Shown here one piece after another: positions 10,656 through 18,425 of a stretch of 64,000 nucleotides of DNA. The translations under genes and the position numbers were made by a program. This DNA is from Shinella sp. XGS7. GTDB lineage: Bacteria; Pseudomonadota; Gammaproteobacteria; Burkholderiales; Burkholderiaceae_C. Where the stretch lies: positions 647,501 through 711,500 of the forward strand of contig NZ_CP084758.1 in assembly GCF_020535565.1 (NCBI RefSeq), written 5' to 3'. Under the pieces are notes generated by a model. That model saw only the letters and a list, made by a program, of their open reading frames with translations, was not told the origin of the DNA and did not search any database. Each line of letters begins with the position of its first letter. Position 1 is the stretch's first letter.

Positions 10656-12629
10656 TCACATCGGCATCCAGTACGCGCTGGTCCACTCGGGCACTCCGGC
10701 AGGATTGACAAGCGGGCCGGGACGGTCGCGCAAACGCTGAAGCACAGCGTCACGCCCGTGCAACTCAGGATCCTCCAGCAGCAGCAGCGCGATGCGTCGG
10801 CTCACCTGGGGCGCTGCCAGCGAGGTGCCCTGCCGCGCCGCCAGCCAGGGCGGCGATGGGGCCTCCTGGCCGGGATCCGACCGGCAGTTCACGTCCCCCA
10901 CGCCCTGCTCGCCCGTGGGTGTCAGCAGAAGGGCCGGCGCACAGAGATCGGGGCCGGGGCGCCGATCGCCCTGGGGCCCGTCACCGAGGGCCGGCCCGGC
11001 GGCGCTGGGCTCATACATGCAGGCAGCCTGACTCCCCCCCATCACGGCCCGGTAGCCGCCCACCACAATGGCCGAGCGGGTCCAGGCCAGATCGCTGAGG
11101 GTGGCCGTGCGGCACTGCCCCGGGGTGTCGGCCGTGAAGGGCTTGGGCTTGCGGCGGGGATCGCCCACCATGCCCGGATCATCATCCCGCGCAACCCAGG
11201 CATCCACGCTCACCGGCTGCGTCCCGAGGTTTTCCAGCACCAGGGACCAGCGCCCGGGCGGGCTGGGCGGGCGATCCAGACCCATGCCCGTCTCGGTCTG
11301 GGCCACGCACAGCAGCAGCTGCGCTTCCAGCCCACCCTGGCGCCCTGTGCCGACACGCCCGACGCTGAACTGCGCCACGCTGCGCGTCTCATGAGCCCCT
11401 CCCGGCGGCTGCACCTGCCACAGGGCGGCGGGGGCAGCCGGATCGGCCTCAAGGCGAATCTCGAGGCTTGCCGGGGGCATGCCGCCAGGCCCCTGCACCG
11501 TGGCCCGGAGCAGGGCGCCGGGCTGCGCCGCCCGGGCCCAGAGCTCCACGAAATTCGCGCTGGGGTCCTCGCTGAACATCTGCAGCCCCAGCTTGGCCGG
11601 GGCTTGCGGGGTCAGCGTGGTCTGCACATGCGCGCCCAGGGTCCGGCTGTTGCCGGCGGCCAGCACCACGGTGAGCCGTCCGCCCTGCGCCTGCACCAGC
11701 TCATCGATGGCGCGCTCCAGCGCACCATCGCCATCGTGGCGGCCGCTGTGCGCGCCCAGACTGACATTGACAACCAGCGGTGACTCGGCCGGAGCCCGCG
11801 CCAGGATGTAGTGCAGCGCATCGAGCAGATGGACCTTGAGCCACTGGCCCTGGGTGCAGGCAAAGGCGGCATCGGGCACCTGCACCGCCATCAGCGGGCA
11901 GGCGCCGGCCTCGTCGTCCAGCCCGCTGAGCGGATGCGGCTGAGCGCCGGCCAGGGCCAGCACATGGTGCCCGTGGCTCCAGCTCCCGCAGGGGTGGGCC
12001 ATGTCCAGATAGACCTGGGCCTCGCTGACGCCCCGGTCCAGGCGCTTGATCGCGGCGTCGATGGCCGCGCTATCCAGCTCGCGGCCATAGCCAAACTCCA
12101 GTGGGCTCTGCCAGCCGCCCTTCAGCGGCCCCGCGCCCTGGTCCCAGTAGGCCAGGATGCGCGTCTGGGCCTGGCCCGCACGGCGGAACTGCCGATGCAG
12201 AAAGCCCAGGCCCGAATCCACCACGGCCAGCACGGGCCGCTTGGCCGCCCAGGCCGGCACACCGGCGGGATCAACCCGGGTCCTGGGTGCGGAGAAAGGC
12301 GACGCCGCCACGCTGGCGTAGCGAAAGACCGGGTTGCCGCACTCCACGCGCAGGCTGCCGACCGGCAGGCTGGGCGGCCAGGCCGGCGGCCCCTTGTCTG
12401 CCGCCAGCCAGGCCGTGAAAAAGCGCGCGCCCTCACCGTAGACCGCGGGCACCGACCAACCCGCCTGCCGCAGCTGGGCCGGCAGATCCAGACCGGCGTG
12501 CCGGGGATCGGCCTCGCAGAGCAGCTGGTAGTAGCGATTGCCGTCCGGCCGCTGGCAGATCCAGCGCAGCCAGGGGTCCTCCAGGAAATAGGGTTCGGGC
12601 CGCGGCGCCTGGGACGACCAGGCGCTCAT
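10656..12629 (-). CDS. Subtilisin-like (S8) serine protease, no signal peptide
   Basis: 657 residues. All elements of an S8 peptidase are visible: catalytic Asp138 in VLAVVDSGLG, His219 in SWSHGHHVLALAG, the oxyanion Asn in VVLAAGNS, and Ser in ARQGTSLAAPQV near residue 610. The usual HGTHVAG is altered to HGHHVLA. A roughly 250-residue insert rich in beta-sandwich-like sequence lies between the Asn and Ser motifs. No Sec signal is seen, so it is either cytoplasmic or exported another way. The start at 12629 makes a TGATG overlap with the PAP2-like gene upstream, so the pair is translationally coupled. Substrate unknown. Confidence 0.85.
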   Translation of the reverse strand: MSAWSSQAPRPEPYFLEDPWLRWICQRPDGNRYYQLLCEADPRHAGLDLPAQLRQAGWSVPAVYGEGARFFTAWLAADKGPPAWPPSLPVGSLRVECGNPVFRYASVAASPFSAPRTRVDPAGVPAWAAKRPVLAVVDSGLGFLHRQFRRAGQAQTRILAYWDQGAGPLKGGWQSPLEFGYGRELDSAAIDAAIKRLDRGVSEAQVYLDMAHPCGSWSHGHHVLALAGAQPHPLSGLDDEAGACPLMAVQVPDAAFACTQGQWLKVHLLDALHYILARAPAESPLVVNVSLGAHSGRHDGDGALERAIDELVQAQGGRLTVVLAAGNSRTLGAHVQTTLTPQAPAKLGLQMFSEDPSANFVELWARAAQPGALLRATVQGPGGMPPASLEIRLEADPAAPAALWQVQPPGGAHETRSVAQFSVGRVGTGRQGGLEAQLLLCVAQTETGMGLDRPPSPPGRWSLVLENLGTQPVSVDAWVARDDDPGMVGDPRRKPKPFTADTPGQCRTATLSDLAWTRSAIVVGGYRAVMGGSQAACMYEPSAAGPALGDGPQGDRRPGPDLCAPALLLTPTGEQGVGDVNCRSDPGQEAPSPPWLAARQGTSLAAPQVSRRIALLLLEDPELHGRDAVLQRLRDRPGPLVNPAGVPEWTSAYWMPM

Positions 12630-13783
12630 CAGCGCCCCCACTCCGCGCGGGCCTTCTGCCACAGCCAGGCCAGGTGCTCGTTGAGCGCAGGCTGCACCGC
12701 GGCCGGGACGCTGCTGGCCACGTCATAGAGGGGCTGGCGGCTGGCCGGCTCGCCATTGGTGGGCCGGGTCCCGGCGTCGGCCCGACTGCCGTCGCAGACC
12801 ACGAAGTCGGCCTTGACCGTCCCCGTGCACAGCCCGACCAGATAGGCGCCAAGCGCCTCGCCCAGCAGCTGACCGGCGATGCTGTCCACGTGGTAATGGA
12901 TGCCCCCGGCCACGCGGTTGGCCGCAATGCGCTGGGCCAGGCGCCGCAGGGCCGGGCCGTAGTCGGGCGACTCGTCAGCGCCGCTGTCGCTGAGCAGATG
13001 GGCCAGCAGGGTGGAGACCACGGTGGATTCCGTCGAATGGCCGCTGGGATAGCTGCTGTGGGCCGGCGTCAGCAGCAGCGGATGGCAGCGCGTGTCCAGC
13101 TCATAGGGCCGCGGGCATTGCAGCGCCTGCTTGAAGCGCAGCACCACCGAGGAACCCAGCTCCAGGGCCAGCTGCATCAGCTCGAAGCTGCTCTTGTGCC
13201 GCTCGGGGTGCAGGGGCACCAGGGCCGACCAGAAAGCAAAGGCGGGCGTCACCTGGGTAACGATCTCGTTGAGCCGCGAATTCACCACCAGCTCATTGCC
13301 GTTCAGGACCTGGGCCATTTCATCCGCCGTGGCCGCGGCCTGCCCCTTCAGCGCCTGGATGCTGGGGCGCAGGATGCGCACCAGGGGCTGATCCCGGTAG
13401 CGCAACTCGGCACCATCCAGCTGGCGCCCCGCGGCGTCACGGACATCGGCGGTGAAGCTCAGCCCTTCGCCGATCTCCCAGGCCAGCACCCGCAGGCGCA
13501 CATCCGACTGCCAGCGCGACAGGCCTTCGGCTTGGTCCAGGCCGGGCAGAACCAGCGCCTTCTTGTGCGCGCCCTGCTTGACGGGACCGATCACCTGCGA
13601 ACGCTCGTAGACCTCGCGTCGCGTGCCGTCCAGGGCCCAGCTCAGCATGGGGTTGCTGATGGCGCCCGAGTAGCCGCTCAGGCCGTTCTGCAAGGCGCTG
13701 GTGCCCGTGGTACCGGTCGTTCCCGTGGTCCCGGTCGTACCGGTGGTGCCCGTGGTGCCGGTGGTTCCCGTCAATGCTGACAT
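12629..13783 (-). CDS. PAP2 / vanadium-haloperoxidase-like protein with GTT-repeat N-terminus
   Basis: 384 residues. The acid-phosphatase/vanadium-haloperoxidase signature is complete: K218 and R225-P226 in KQALQCPRP, S247-G248-H249 in SYPSGHST, and R290, H296, D300 in NRVAGGIHYHVD. These bind phosphate or vanadate. The soluble, non-membrane layout resembles bacterial vanadium-haloperoxidase-like proteins more than membrane PAP2 lipid phosphatases. Residues 5-28 are a low-complexity run of Gly-Thr-Thr repeats. No signal peptide. It sits 24 bases after the cyclase gene and overlaps the subtilase start, making a probable three-gene operon. Confidence 0.85.
   Translation of the reverse strand: MSALTGTTGTTGTTGTTGTTGTTGTTGTSALQNGLSGYSGAISNPMLSWALDGTRREVYERSQVIGPVKQGAHKKALVLPGLDQAEGLSRWQSDVRLRVLAWEIGEGLSFTADVRDAAGRQLDGAELRYRDQPLVRILRPSIQALKGQAAATADEMAQVLNGNELVVNSRLNEIVTQVTPAFAFWSALVPLHPERHKSSFELMQLALELGSSVVLRFKQALQCPRPYELDTRCHPLLLTPAHSSYPSGHSTESTVVSTLLAHLLSDSGADESPDYGPALRRLAQRIAANRVAGGIHYHVDSIAGQLLGEALGAYLVGLCTGTVKADFVVCDGSRADAGTRPTNGEPASRQPLYDVASSVPAAVQPALNEHLAWLWQKARAEWGR
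13699..13770 (-). repeat. 9-bp tandem repeat coding for Gly-Thr-Thr units
   Basis: About eight imperfect 9-bp units (plus-strand pattern ccggtNgtN / cccgtggtN) inside the start of the PAP2-like gene, coding residues 5-28. Such tracts can expand and contract in frame. Confidence 0.8.
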
Positions 13784-13807
13784 CGTGACTCCCTCTGGTG
13801 GTGGGCC

Positions 13808-15622
13808 TCAGGGCCCGGGTGGAATGCCCGCCAGGTCCAGGCCCCGGCAGAGCGTGTCGATCTGGGTCTCGCGCCAGCCCGGATAGCGGCGGCGGAAGGC
13901 GTTCTGCGTCAGGCCGGGTTCCAGCCGGAGCAGCTCTTGCGCGAGGATGCGCGCGCGCGCGGGCTCGCCGCCCAGCGCCAGGGCCATCACCAGCACGCGC
14001 AGGGTGGAGGCATGGGTCCGGTTGCCCGCCAGTGAGCGTTCGCCCATGGCGATCGCACGGGCGTGATCCCCGGCCAGCAGGGCCGAGAGCGCGGCGAAAT
14101 GCTCGTAGTAGTAGCGCATGGGATCCAGGGGCGAGAGCCCCAGGGCCTGCTGTACACAGTCGGCTGAGGCCTGGTGCTCCTCGCCATAGGCCAGCAGGGC
14201 GGACTTGAAGAGCCAAGCCAGGCTCTCGCTGGGATTGGCGGCAAGCGCCGCGTCATAGCGCTGCTGCGCCCGCGCCACATCACGCCGCACATAGGCGGCC
14301 ACGAAGCCGTCCAGGGTCAGGCTCAGCGCGTGGTCGGGTTGCAGGTCCAGGGCGCTGGCCGTGTGATAGGCCGCCTGCTGCCCGTCCCGCTGCGGATCGG
14401 GCGACCAGCCCTGGCCTATCCTCATCACATGCCATTTGCCCATCCAGGCCCGGGGGATGGGCGAGCGTGGGTGACGCTCGGCCAGCAACTCCAGCATCTG
14501 ATGCGCGCGCTGGAACTCGTCCAGCGTCAGGCGATGCAGCTTGGCCACCGCGCTCAGCAGCAGGCTGAAGCTGTCCAGCGTGGGCAGGGGAAAAGACTCG
14601 GCCTTGAGCACCTCGGCCCCCACCAGGGCGCGCATCAGCCGGGACACCAGCTCGCTCAGGCGTTCGCCCTCACCCATCAGCAAGGCGCCCATCTCCTCCA
14701 CCGTGCTGTCGGCCCACACCACATCAAGGCCGCGGGCATCCACCAGCTCCAGATAGATGCGCAGCCGGCCGCCGAACTCGGCGCAGCTGCCGCGCAGCAG
14801 ATAGCGCACGCCCAGCATGGCCGCCTGCGCCTGGATGCCCAGCTGGCGCTCGCCCAGGATCTGGCTGGACAGGCTGGAGATCACCGACAGGCAGGGCTGA
14901 CGCGTGAGCCGCGTGATCAGCTCTTCCGCGACGAAGCTGCCCAGGGTGGAGGCCCGCCCCTGAAGCTGCGGATCGCTCAGCGGCAGCACGGCCAGACGCA
15001 GCTGCAACGCCAGCTGATCGGGGGGCAGCTCGAGCCGGCTCACCACGCCCGCCGCGGCTGGGGCGCGCGCGCGCCAGGCCCGCACCGGCTCCCCCAGGTT
15101 CTTGAGCCAGCACTGGCCCATGTCCTCGAAATCCGCGTCCACTCCCGGCACCAGAGCATGGCGGGCCTCGGCCGAGACCACGCAGCCGCCAGGATCTGCC
15201 AGGCCGGCCAGGCGGGCAGCGAGGTTGACGCCGACCCCGTAGATATCGAACTCATCGCTCACCACCTCGGCCTCGTGCAGCCCGACGCGCAGGGCCATGC
15301 GGCTGTCATCGGCGCAGGGCCCGGCCTGAGCCGCAAGCAGGCGGTGCAACTCGTGCGCCGCGCCCATGGCCTGCGCCGTGTGGTCGAACTCCAGCAGCAT
15401 CCCGTCCCCCAGGCTCTTGACCATCCGGCCCTGGAAGCGCGGCAGGACGTCCTGCCGCACCGCCTGCACGAACAGCCGCCAGCGTCTGATCACCTCGGCC
15501 TCGTCCGCCTGCATCAGCCGGACCGACTCCACCAGATCGACCACCAGCACCGCCTTGATCTGCCTGACCAGGCCGGCGCGGTCGCCCATCGTTGGTGGAT
15601 CTTCGGGAGACATGCTGCCCAT
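13808..15622 (-). CDS. Class III nucleotidyl cyclase with TolB-like and TPR regions
   Basis: 604 residues. The N-terminal class III cyclase domain (about 20-190) has both metal-binding aspartates (D29 in VLVVDLVES, D73 in SLGDGMLLEF) and the transition-state pair N133/R137 in GVNLAARL. D126, in DIYGVG, occupies the adenine-selecting position. It therefore looks competent to make cAMP. Residues about 205-310 resemble a TolB N-terminal-like/FlgO-type domain (LAVLPLSDPQ, VRYLLRGSC). The remainder is TPR-like helical repeats (LAANPSESLAW, LLRLEPG). This layout matches the guanylate cyclase-TolB-TPR family common in proteobacteria. The start at 15622 follows the upstream stop directly (TGAATG); Met4 or Met12 are alternatives. 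Confidence 0.88.
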   Translation of the reverse strand: MGSMSPEDPPTMGDRAGLVRQIKAVLVVDLVESVRLMQADEAEVIRRWRLFVQAVRQDVLPRFQGRMVKSLGDGMLLEFDHTAQAMGAAHELHRLLAAQAGPCADDSRMALRVGLHEAEVVSDEFDIYGVGVNLAARLAGLADPGGCVVSAEARHALVPGVDADFEDMGQCWLKNLGEPVRAWRARAPAAAGVVSRLELPPDQLALQLRLAVLPLSDPQLQGRASTLGSFVAEELITRLTRQPCLSVISSLSSQILGERQLGIQAQAAMLGVRYLLRGSCAEFGGRLRIYLELVDARGLDVVWADSTVEEMGALLMGEGERLSELVSRLMRALVGAEVLKAESFPLPTLDSFSLLLSAVAKLHRLTLDEFQRAHQMLELLAERHPRSPIPRAWMGKWHVMRIGQGWSPDPQRDGQQAAYHTASALDLQPDHALSLTLDGFVAAYVRRDVARAQQRYDAALAANPSESLAWLFKSALLAYGEEHQASADCVQQALGLSPLDPMRYYYEHFAALSALLAGDHARAIAMGERSLAGNRTHASTLRVLVMALALGGEPARARILAQELLRLEPGLTQNAFRRRYPGWRETQIDTLCRGLDLAGIPPGP

Positions 15623-16783
15623 TCACATGGTTACATTCATCCCGATTCTGGAGGAGGCGCCTGCCCGCGACCTGGGGGTTTGTGCGCAGCTGAGGGTGGG
15701 GACAGGCTCAGTCCCGCCCCCCTCCACCGGCAGGCCTTCACCGCGCCAGCGCAGCATGCCGCCGCGCAGATTGGCCACGCGCTCCAGCCCGGCCTTGCGC
15801 AGCAGCACGGTGGCCTGGGCGGAGCGGGCGCCGGAGCGGCAGATGGTGACGATGGGGCGGCTCGTGTCCAGCTCGCCGATGCGGGCCGCCAGCTGGGCCA
15901 GCGGCAGCAGACGGGCGCCGGGCAGATGGCCCAGGGCGTCCTCGAACTCCTCGGGCTCGCGCACGTCCAGCAGCTGCAGGCCGGCGGCCGGGTCCAGGCG
16001 CTCGGCCAGGGTGGCGGGCGTGATCTCCCAGATGCCGCCAAAGCTCAGCTCCAGCGGCGCCCAGTCGGGCTCGCCAGCCTCGGCCTGGGCCTGCTCGGGT
16101 CGGCCGCAGCGCAGATTGGCCGGCACGGCGATGGCCATCTGCTTGGGGTGGGGCAGGCCCAGATGGCTCATATAGCCGCTGAAGTCGGCCTCGCTGGCAT
16201 CGCCGCCCAGGCGCGGGTTGTAGCGCAGCTCCTCCGCCACGCTGGTGACGGTGAGGCCGCGGTAGTCATGGCCCGGATAGAGCAGGCAGGCCGGCGGCAG
16301 GCTCAGGATCTGCTCCCGCACCGAGCGGTAGAGCTGCACCGCGCTGCCCTGCTGGAAATCGGTGCGGCCGCAGCCACGGATCAGCAGGGCATCGCCGGTG
16401 AAGGCCATGCTGTGGTCGTCCAGCACATAGCTCAGGCAACCATTGGTGTGACCGGGTGTGGCGCGCACTTCCAGATGACGCGCGCCGAAACTCACGCGCT
16501 CGCCGTGCTGCAGCAGGCGGTCGGCGTTCTCGGCGCCGGCGGCGGCCGAGAGCAGGATGGCGCTGCCGCTGCGCTGCTTCAGGCGCCAGGCCGCCGTCAC
16601 ATGGTCGGCATGCACATGGGTGTCCAGCGTGGCCACCAGGCGCAGGCCCAGCTCGCGCAAGAGGGCCAGATCGCGCCGCTCCTGCTCGTAGACCGGGTCG
16701 ATCAGCAGGGCCTCGCCGTCCGCGCCCAGCAGATAGGTGTAGGTGGAGGAACTGGGATCGAAGAGCTGGCGGAAGATGAGCAT
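15623..16783 (-). CDS. Persulfide dioxygenase-rhodanese fusion
   Basis: 386 residues. N-terminal metallo-beta-lactamase-fold persulfide dioxygenase (ETHE1/Blh type), which oxidises glutathione persulfide to sulfite, has Fe ligands in DTHVHADH (H56, H58, D60, H61), ATPGHTNG and FTGDALLIRGCGRTDF. The C-terminal rhodanese domain (about 260-355) carries the active-site Cys in TICRSGARSAQ and moves sulfane sulfur between the persulfide and sulfite/thiosulfate. The order matches described Burkholderia PRF fusions. It ends directly before the cyclase start, so the cyclase operon may share its transcript. Confidence 0.92.
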   Translation of the reverse strand: MLIFRQLFDPSSSTYTYLLGADGEALLIDPVYEQERRDLALLRELGLRLVATLDTHVHADHVTAAWRLKQRSGSAILLSAAAGAENADRLLQHGERVSFGARHLEVRATPGHTNGCLSYVLDDHSMAFTGDALLIRGCGRTDFQQGSAVQLYRSVREQILSLPPACLLYPGHDYRGLTVTSVAEELRYNPRLGGDASEADFSGYMSHLGLPHPKQMAIAVPANLRCGRPEQAQAEAGEPDWAPLELSFGGIWEITPATLAERLDPAAGLQLLDVREPEEFEDALGHLPGARLLPLAQLAARIGELDTSRPIVTICRSGARSAQATVLLRKAGLERVANLRGGMLRWRGEGLPVEGGGTEPVPTLSCAQTPRSRAGASSRIGMNVTM

Positions 16784-16813
16784 GGGAGACCTCGCGACAC
16801 AAGGCCCCGCACT

Positions 16814-17476
16814 TTAGCCCCCGCCGATCTGGCCCACCAGCCCGCGCAGCTGCTGCTCCAGCAGGGGCGCGAGCAGGCCCTGGCGCAGGCCGGCACGGCC
16901 GGCCGGGCCGCCGCCGGCGTCCAGCTGGCCGCTCAGCAGCAGGTGGGCAAATCCATGCACCACGGACCACACCGCCATCAGGGCCTGCTGCTGCGCGGGG
17001 GCCAGCACCGTGCCCGCGGCCAGGCCGTAGAGCCTGCGTATGCCCTCCTCCAGCACGCCATAGGCGGCCTGCCCGCTGTGCTGCAGGGCGGCGTCGGGTC
17101 GTCCCTCGCAGCGGAACATCAGGTTGAAGCGGGCCGGATGCGCCAGGGCGTAGTCCACATAGGCCAGGCCCTGCTCGCGCAGACGGGCCAGGGGATCCGT
17201 GCCGCCGCGCGCATTGCCGGCCTCCAGCGCCTCGCGCAGCGCCTCGAAGGCCTGGGCCGCCACGGCATTGAGCAGGCCCTGAGCATCACCGAAATGATGC
17301 GCCGGCGCCGCCGGTGACACGCCCGAGCGCCGCGCCACCTCGCGCAAGGAGAAGCCCTCCAGGCCGCGCTCGGCCAGCACTGCCTCGGCCGCGGCCAGCA
17401 GGGCTTCGCGCAGGGCGCCATGGTGGTAGCCGGCGCGCTCCGGCGCGGGCGAGGGAGAAGCGGCAGACGCAGACAT
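16814..17476 (-). CDS. TetR-family regulator, WHG-type C-terminal domain
   Basis: 220 residues. N-terminal helix-turn-helix (FSLREVARRSGVSPAAPAHHFGDAQGLLNAVA), then a C-terminal domain with HPARFNLMFR and WSVVHGFAHLLLSGQ, where the WxxVHG segment is the signature of the WHG/TetR_C_33 group. It diverges from a membrane-protein gene at 17574. A perfect inverted repeat in the shared 97-base gap is the likely operator. Ligand unknown. Confidence 0.92.
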   Translation of the reverse strand: MSASAASPSPAPERAGYHHGALREALLAAAEAVLAERGLEGFSLREVARRSGVSPAAPAHHFGDAQGLLNAVAAQAFEALREALEAGNARGGTDPLARLREQGLAYVDYALAHPARFNLMFRCEGRPDAALQHSGQAAYGVLEEGIRRLYGLAAGTVLAPAQQQALMAVWSVVHGFAHLLLSGQLDAGGGPAGRAGLRQGLLAPLLEQQLRGLVGQIGGG

Positions 17477-17543
17477 GGCGCGTAGCTTAACCGCTGCAAG
17501 AACTCGAACTTGACAGCGTTCAGATCAATCGGGACACTGCGCA

Positions 17544-17560
17544 TCTGAACATTGTTCAGA
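17544..17560. promoter_or_regulatory. Perfect inverted repeat, likely TetR operator
   Basis: TCTGAAC-ATT-GTTCAGA: 7-bp arms and a 3-base spacer. It lies just upstream of the ribosome-binding site (GAGGTG) of the gene at 17574. A further half-site GTTCAGA occurs at 17518. A -35-like TTGACA at 17510 places the palindrome near the transcription start. Confidence 0.7.
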
Positions 17561-17573
17561 TTGAGGTGCAGCC

Positions 17574-18368
17574 ATGGAATCGCAAGTCCTGTTCCTGTCC
17601 GGTCCCGCCAGCGGCCTGCGCCGCGACTGGCGCGAGCTCTGGCGCCGCGAGCCCCGGCTGGCCGGCTTCGGCGCCCTGCTCCTGCTGCTGGCCCTGCTGC
17701 CCATGGCCCTGGCCTGGGGGCTGGACGGCCGCGAGCTGCGGGGCGCCAACGTCTGGATCAAGCCCATCAAGTTCGCCCTCTCCATCGCGGTGCTGGCCTG
17801 GACCACGGCCTGGTTCATCGGCCACCTGGCCCCCGCCCAGCGCCACAGCCCCGCGGTGCGCCGCCTGGGCCATGTGCTGATGCTGCTGGGCGGCTTGGAG
17901 CTGGCCTATATCAGCCTGCAGGCCGCCCTGGGCGAGGCCTCGCACTACAACAGTGCCGACCCGCTGCATGCCGCGCTCTATGCCGCCATGGGCCTGGGTG
18001 CCCTGGCGCTCACCGCCACCCAGCCCTGGCTGGCCTGGCTGCTATGGCGCCACCCCGATGCGCAGCGCCCGCCGGCCCTGCGTCTGGCGGTGCAGCTGGG
18101 CCTGGTGCTGAGCTTTGTGCTGGGTGCCGGGGCGGGCGTGCTGCTGGGCGAGGCGCCGCCGCCGCCGGGTGGACTGCCCCTGCTGGGCTGGCAACTGCCG
18201 GGGGATCTGCGGCCCGCACATTTCTGGGGCCTGCATTCGGCCCAGATCCTGCCCCTGCTGGCCGTGCTGCGTCCCCAAGCGATCTGGGTGCTGGGCGGCA
18301 CCGTCCTGCACCTGGGCGTCTTCATCCTGCTGCTGAACCTGGGGCTGCAGTCCGCCGCGCTGCGCTAG
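17574..18368 (+). CDS. Multi-pass inner-membrane protein of unknown function
   Basis: 264 residues with about seven hydrophobic segments (around 30-50, 62-83, 100-120, 135-160, 170-190, 218-233, 237-258). Conserved-looking polar residues sit in NVWIKPIKFALSIA and in HFWGLHSAQILPL, which contains paired histidines in or near a membrane helix. I do not recognise a named family. A strong GAGGTG precedes the ATG. Divergent from the TetR gene and almost certainly its target. Confidence 0.8.
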   Translation: MESQVLFLSGPASGLRRDWRELWRREPRLAGFGALLLLLALLPMALAWGLDGRELRGANVWIKPIKFALSIAVLAWTTAWFIGHLAPAQRHSPAVRRLGHVLMLLGGLELAYISLQAALGEASHYNSADPLHAALYAAMGLGALALTATQPWLAWLLWRHPDAQRPPALRLAVQLGLVLSFVLGAGAGVLLGEAPPPPGGLPLLGWQLPGDLRPAHFWGLHSAQILPLLAVLRPQAIWVLGGTVLHLGVFILLLNLGLQSAALR

Positions 18369-18425
18369 GCGCACAAGGCGTCTAGGCGCAATCCAGCATG
18401 CGTCAGCCCGCCAAAGCGGCCGAGA

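Noticed and set aside
13699-13770. CRISPR-like array
   Set aside because: Units are 9 bp, contiguous, without spacers and in frame with a gene.
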